Positions 60,721 through 64,000 of a stretch of 64,000 nucleotides of DNA are shown one piece after another. Location of the stretch: positions 744,001-808,000 of the forward strand of contig CAWATX010000002.1 in NCBI GenBank assembly GCA_963785065.1. The letters run 5' to 3'. Positions within the stretch are counted from its first letter, which is position 1. Every line of letters begins with the position of its first letter. This stretch comes from CAVSRC01 sp963785065. Its GTDB lineage: Bacteria; Pseudomonadota; Alphaproteobacteria; Rhizobiales; Kaistiaceae. The translations under genes were made by a program, and so were the position numbers. Below the pieces are notes generated by a model. It ran no database searches. It saw nothing but the letters and a program-made list of their open reading frames with translations, and had not been told where the DNA came from.

Positions 60721-61743
60721 ATGCCATCAAAATCCGATCTGGAAACCATGACGGCCGTCGTCTCCGGCCGCGAACTGGTCGATGCCGACAAGCTTGCGCT
60801 CTACGTCGATCCGAAGGAGTTGGCCGTCGCGCTCAGTGGCGAGTTGAGAGGCACCAACGCAATCTTGTGCCCTGGCCCCGGTCACTCGGCCACAGACCGC
60901 TCATTGTCGGTCTTGATCTCGCCGGATGCACCGGACGGCTTCGCGGTTCACTCTTTCGCTAACGACGACTGGCGAGAGTGCCGAGATATGGTGTTAGCGG
61001 CCATCCGCGATCTGCCAAAAGGCGTCCGCCGGACCGTCGTCGCATCGTCCTCGCCTGAAAGGCCAGAGGACCGCGCCAGCTACCGCAAGGTCAAGCCCTA
61101 TTGGGACAACAGCGTCCCCATTACCGGCACGGTCGGCGAAGTCTATCTGAATAAGGCGCGGGGTATCACGCTGCCGCTGGAAACGACCGGCCTCCGGTTT
61201 CATGGAGACGTGTGGGGCCGGCCGGCGATGCTGGCAGCCATCCTCAATGTCGAGGGGCATGTAATCGGTTTTCAAGTGATCCGGTTGCGTGACGATGGCC
61301 GCTGGAAGGCGGACATGCCGGAGCCGCGCACCACTCATGGCGCCTTGAAGGGTGGCGCTGTCCGCCTCGCACCGGCTGGCCCGGCGCTGATGATTACCGA
61401 GGGCATCGAGAGTGCGCTGACGGCGATGCTGTGGGACCCGCAGCACCGACCAGCATGGGCCGCGATTTCCGCTGGCAACCTCAAAGACAGCCTCAAACTG
61501 CCGCCGGTGGTGCGGTCGGTGACGATCTATCCGGACGGCGACCATCCGACCAAGGCCCACCCCGCCGGTCAAAGCCAGGAAGCCGCGAATGAGGCGGCGC
61601 TGCGCTGGCAGCAAGAGGATCGTCAGGTGGACATCTGGAAAGCGGTGGTGCGGCCTGGCTTCAAGGGCACCGACTTGAACGACTTGCTGATGGAACGTCT
61701 GGGGCTGCGTCGGCCGCTCACCGTGATCGAGGGAGGCAAGTGA
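60721..61743 (+). CDS. Toprim-domain primase-like protein of the integrative element
   Basis: 340 residues from the ATG at 60721 (GAGGGACAGAGGA upstream). A partial zinc-finger-like start (LCPGPGHSATDRSLSVLI) is followed, from about residue 140, by the Toprim domain: the acidic ITEGIESALTAM motif and the paired aspartates in TIYPDGDHPTK. This is the layout of P4-alpha/RepB-like primases of phage-plasmids and integrative elements. It is likely to prime DNA replication of the excised element with the ATPase encoded next. Its stop overlaps the ATPase start. Confidence 0.87.
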   Translation: MPSKSDLETMTAVVSGRELVDADKLALYVDPKELAVALSGELRGTNAILCPGPGHSATDRSLSVLISPDAPDGFAVHSFANDDWRECRDMVLAAIRDLPKGVRRTVVASSSPERPEDRASYRKVKPYWDNSVPITGTVGEVYLNKARGITLPLETTGLRFHGDVWGRPAMLAAILNVEGHVIGFQVIRLRDDGRWKADMPEPRTTHGALKGGAVRLAPAGPALMITEGIESALTAMLWDPQHRPAWAAISAGNLKDSLKLPPVVRSVTIYPDGDHPTKAHPAGQSQEAANEAALRWQQEDRQVDIWKAVVRPGFKGTDLNDLLMERLGLRRPLTVIEGGK

Positions 61744-63110
61744 TGGCCAAGAAGCCTCCCGAGGCCGCGCCAATCGATATCGGCGGCATGATGGCCGACA
61801 CCGCGCCGCCGCAAACTAAAGTCGTGATGACACCTGATGGCGTGCCGATGATCGTTGCCGTAGCGCCGTCGTCGCCGGACGTGGAGAAGATGGCCGGCGC
61901 CATTCGGCCAACGCCCTTCCGCTGGGTCGACCCGAAGACCATTCCACGCCGCAGTTGGATTTATGGTCGTCATTATGTTCGCGGTTTCGTCACCGCGACC
62001 TACGCACCGGGTGGCGGCGGTAAGTCGATGCTGGCGATTGCAGAAGCCTTGGCAATGGCCACTGGAAAGCCGCTGCTCGGCAAGCTGGTGAAAGAGCGGG
62101 TCCGCGTCTGGTACTGGAACGGCGAAGACCCGCGCGATGAACTGCAACGCCGTGTCATGGCGGCGGCGAAGCACTACGGTCTGAAGGCGGAGGACTTCGA
62201 GGGCTGGCTGTTTATCGACAGCGGCCGGACGATGCCCATCGTCATCGCGCAGGACGTCAAGGAGAAGTACACCGGCTTGGAGACGCGCATTACCACGCCC
62301 GTGGTCGATGCAGTCAAGGCCGCCATCAAGGAGATGAAGATCGATGTCCTGATCATCGACCCGTTCGTCAGCTGCCACGAGGTCCACGAGAACGATAACA
62401 GCGCTATTCACCGGGTCGCCCGTGCGTGGGCGGAGATCGCCGAAGAGACCAACTGCGCTATCGAGCTTGTGCATCACACCCGCAAGACCGGCGGCTTTGC
62501 GGTGACCGTGGAGGACGGTCGCGGGGCCGGCGCGCTGACGTTCGCGGCACGTTCGGCGCGAGCACTTAACACGATGACCGCCGACGAAGCCAAGGCCGCT
62601 GACATCCCCGAGAACCGGCGGCGGTGGCACTTCCGGCTCGACAACGGCAAGGCCAACCTTGCCCCGCCCCCCGAACATGCCGACTGGTTCAAGATCGTCT
62701 CTGTCGATGTTGGTGTGCCGCAAGATTTCGAGGACGATCCAGACACCACCGGCGTGGTGACGGCGTACACCTATCCCGAGACGAAACTGAAGGTCACGCC
62801 AGCTGATGTGGTGCGCGCGCAGGCGAAGATCGCGGCGGGTGGACCTTGGCGCGAAAACCAGCAGTCGAAAAAGCAGCCCTGGGTCGGTATTCCCATTGCG
62901 GAGGCCCTGGGTGTCGATCTGGCATCCGAGGCCAATCGCACGGCCGTCGTCCGGCTGATCAAGGATTGGCTCCGCATCGGATGGTTGCGGACGGTCAACA
63001 TCAACGACGAGCGCTCCAAGCCTCGCCCCTGCGTGGAGGTTGGGACATCGCCCGGCGCCGCGCGCCCTTCGCCGGCCGAAAATCGCGACGGCGAGGACAC
63101 CGATGACTAG
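61743..63110 (+). CDS. RepA-like RecA-fold ATPase (replicative helicase type)
   Basis: 455 residues from the ATG at 61743, with GGGAGG upstream. The RecA-fold AAA domain (residues 80-300) has Walker A TYAPGGGGKSML and Walker B KIDVLIIDPFVS, followed by ELVHHTRKTGG, typical of RepA/DnaB-class helicases of plasmids and P4-like elements. The C-terminal third is winged-helix-like (EALGVDLASEANRTAVVRLI). With the Toprim primase it forms a minimal replication module for the excised element. The repeat array just downstream (63150-63320) would be the natural target. Confidence 0.87.
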   Translation: MAKKPPEAAPIDIGGMMADTAPPQTKVVMTPDGVPMIVAVAPSSPDVEKMAGAIRPTPFRWVDPKTIPRRSWIYGRHYVRGFVTATYAPGGGGKSMLAIAEALAMATGKPLLGKLVKERVRVWYWNGEDPRDELQRRVMAAAKHYGLKAEDFEGWLFIDSGRTMPIVIAQDVKEKYTGLETRITTPVVDAVKAAIKEMKIDVLIIDPFVSCHEVHENDNSAIHRVARAWAEIAEETNCAIELVHHTRKTGGFAVTVEDGRGAGALTFAARSARALNTMTADEAKAADIPENRRRWHFRLDNGKANLAPPPEHADWFKIVSVDVGVPQDFEDDPDTTGVVTAYTYPETKLKVTPADVVRAQAKIAAGGPWRENQQSKKQPWVGIPIAEALGVDLASEANRTAVVRLIKDWLRIGWLRTVNINDERSKPRPCVEVGTSPGAARPSPAENRDGEDTDD

Positions 63111-63149
63111 GGGGCGAGATGGTCAAAAATGCCCGATTTCCGCCGTTCC

Positions 63150-63320
63150 CGCCACTAACAACAAGTGGCGGATGGCAAATCGCTCCGCCACTTCCGAAAA
63201 ACGGGTGGCGGAAATTCGACCGTCGATGCCCGCCGAAGCCAAGCGCCGCTTGGGTTCCGCCACTAACAACAAGTGGCGAAAACGAGTGGCGGATGCCTGC
63301 GTCTCCCCGGACCCGCCACT
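63150..63320. repeat. Iteron-like inverted-repeat array, candidate replication origin
   Basis: Four copies of CGCCACT (63150, 63186, 63258 and 63314) and four of its complement AGTGGCG or GTGGCG (63164, 63205, 63272 and 63285). Two 21-bp blocks (63150-63170 and 63258-63278) are identical inverted repeats with the shared spacer TAACAACA. The array sits directly after the helicase gene and before the next coding region, as origins of plasmid-like elements often do. Confidence 0.65.
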
Positions 63321-63356
63321 AGTTATCCCCCCTTTAGGGGGGAACTAGGTGCGGGA
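63312..63356. repeat. Long imperfect hairpin at the right side of the repeat array
   Basis: An extended palindrome around CCCCCC-TTTA-GGGGGG (63327-63342): outer stem CCCGC / GCGGG, a two-base mismatch, then CTAGTT / AACTAG with an AT bulge on the left arm before the C6/G6 stem. It could be an origin stem-loop, a nicking site or a terminator. The last CGCCACT repeat lies inside its left arm. Confidence 0.6.
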
Positions 63357-63393
63357 GGGGACGCGGAGTGGGACCGTAAAGGCAGGAGCAAAG

Positions 63394-63804
63394 ATGACTG
63401 GCGGAAGTGCCCCCACCACCATCGTCCTCCAGCGCGCAATCGCCGACTGGTGTTCCCGGTCGCCCGATCCGGATGTGGTCGCCTTTGGCGCGGCGCTCCG
63501 CGACGGTCGGCCGCTGGAGAGGTTCGGGCTGGAGTTCGCGGCATGGCTGCCGGGTTGGTTCAAGGCGTCGGCGAAGGATCGGCGCGACCGGGTGATTGCT
63601 GAGCTTGGTCAGATACTCACCCCACAGGCCGGCATTGAGCCGCGCCTTGCAGAGTTGTTGTCTCGAAAGGCCAAGCCGCTCCCTGATCCCGTGCAGGAGG
63701 CGTTGCGGCAGACGATCATCGCAGCACAGGCGACCCTCTACCCGCATCGTGTGACGCCGGTATCGCGCGAAACCATTCGCCGCGCCCGTTCGCGATATGG
63801 CTGA
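63394..63804 (+). CDS. Hypothetical protein of the integrative element
   Basis: 136 residues from the ATG at 63394, with GGAG 7 bases upstream; an in-frame ATG at 63349 would place the start inside the hairpin. Helical and soluble, with RAIADWCSRSPDPDVVAFGA, FAAWLPGWFKASAKDRRDRV and a basic C-terminus (RETIRRARSRYG). No family recognised. It is the first gene after the putative origin. Confidence 0.6.
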   Translation: MTGGSAPTTIVLQRAIADWCSRSPDPDVVAFGAALRDGRPLERFGLEFAAWLPGWFKASAKDRRDRVIAELGQILTPQAGIEPRLAELLSRKAKPLPDPVQEALRQTIIAAQATLYPHRVTPVSRETIRRARSRYG

Positions 63805-63885
63805 TGATGGTGCGCTGATGCAGCTTGCCGCGCACCAAAGTATCGGAGGATCGTCCCGCTCGAAATTCGAGCAGCGGACGTCCAC

Positions 63886-64000
63886 ATGGCCGACTTGTCG
63901 AAGATGCTGCCGGCGGGAACGCCGCGCCAAAAGTTCATCCGATTACGCGACCTAGCCGCCGACCGCATGGCAATTGCGCGTCATGCAGCCGACGACATGG
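63886..64000 (+). CDS. Start of a hypothetical gene, cut by the window end
   Basis: An open frame starting at the ATG at 63886 (MADLSKMLPAGTPRQKFIRL) runs out of the window after 38 codons. No clear ribosome-binding site precedes it and an overlapping short frame starts at 63797. The translated part is helical and basic. Too little is visible to assign a family. Confidence 0.35.
   Translation, partial: MADLSKMLPAGTPRQKFIRLRDLAADRMAIARHAADDM

Larger units (their letters stand above)
57180..64000. mobile_element. Integrative element, left part, cut by the window edge
   Basis: A P4-type integrase gene at the left followed by element-type genes: AlpA-like regulator, Toprim primase, RecA-fold RepA-like ATPase, small hypothetical genes and origin-like repeats. 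There are no core-metabolism genes and base composition is locally less extreme than in the first 57 kb. The right end is outside the window, so the boundaries and attachment sites cannot be set; 57180 is only a working left edge. Confidence 0.75.

Noticed and set aside
63119..63322. A 67-codon frame through the repeat array
   Set aside because: Its repeated PPLTTSG segments come directly from the inverted repeats; no ribosome-binding site or conserved feature was found.
63797..63967. A short plus-strand frame starting at 63797
   Set aside because: It becomes Arg/Ser/Cys-rich and overlaps the more plausible frame at 63886; weak start context.

Overview
This is about 64 kb of GC-rich DNA from an alphaproteobacterium, most likely order Hyphomicrobiales (rhizobia and relatives). 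The clues are the rhaRSTPQUK/rhaDI rhamnose locus, an ehu/eut-type ectoine locus, many binding-protein-dependent ABC importers, and tightly overlapping ATGA/TGATG gene junctions. No rRNA, tRNA or CRISPR array was recognised. The species cannot be fixed from the sequence alone.

Layout: (1) 1-5.8 kb, a sugar ABC importer (two permeases and a UgpC/MalK-type ATPase; the binding protein lies off the left edge) mixed with three Gfo/Idh/MocA oxidoreductases. (2) 5.9-17.6 kb, L-rhamnose uptake and catabolism: an E. coli-type RhaD aldolase, RhaI isomerase, a fused RhaD aldolase/dehydrogenase broken by a 1-base frameshift, and the divergent rhaR-rhaSTPQUK operon. (3) 17.6-19.4 kb, an ABC-F ATPase of the Uup type. 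(4) 19.5-30.8 kb, ectoine/5-hydroxyectoine import and degradation (doeB, doeA, eutC, eutB divergent from ehuBCDA, an AsnC-type regulator, a semialdehyde dehydrogenase and an aminotransferase). (5) 30.8-34.4 kb, an ECF sigma factor and anti-sigma factor followed by a Tat-exported sulfite-oxidase-family molybdoenzyme and a di-heme cytochrome c. (6) 34.5-38.2 kb, a GlpA-like / FAD-NAD oxidoreductase / DUF1667 redox trio, with the DUF1667 protein carrying an unrecognised C-terminal extension. (7) 38.6-50.2 kb, a deoxyribose-like locus: an ALDH16-like two-domain aldehyde dehydrogenase, DeoC and a SorC-family regulator, divergent from a ribose-type ABC importer, a tautomerase and two SMP-30-type lactonases. 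(8) 50.3-57.0 kb, three overlapping or abutting genes for a transglutaminase, a permuted ATP-grasp/alpha-E protein and a transglutaminase/DUF2126 protein, a peptide-ligation-type module of unknown product. (9) 57.4 kb to the end, the left part of an integrative element: P4-type integrase, AlpA-like regulator, Toprim primase, RepA-like ATPase, and an array of inverted repeats plus a long hairpin that look like a replication origin.

The first 50 kb is essentially a scavenging region: five solute-specific systems, each with its own importer or regulator. The likely flow is rhamnose to lactaldehyde and DHAP, ectoine to diaminobutyrate and aspartate, and a deoxysugar to acetaldehyde and glyceraldehyde-3-phosphate. 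The points most worth a second look are the frameshifted rhaD beside an intact second aldolase, the DUF1667 fusion, the transglutaminase/ATP-grasp module, and the repeat array in the mobile element.
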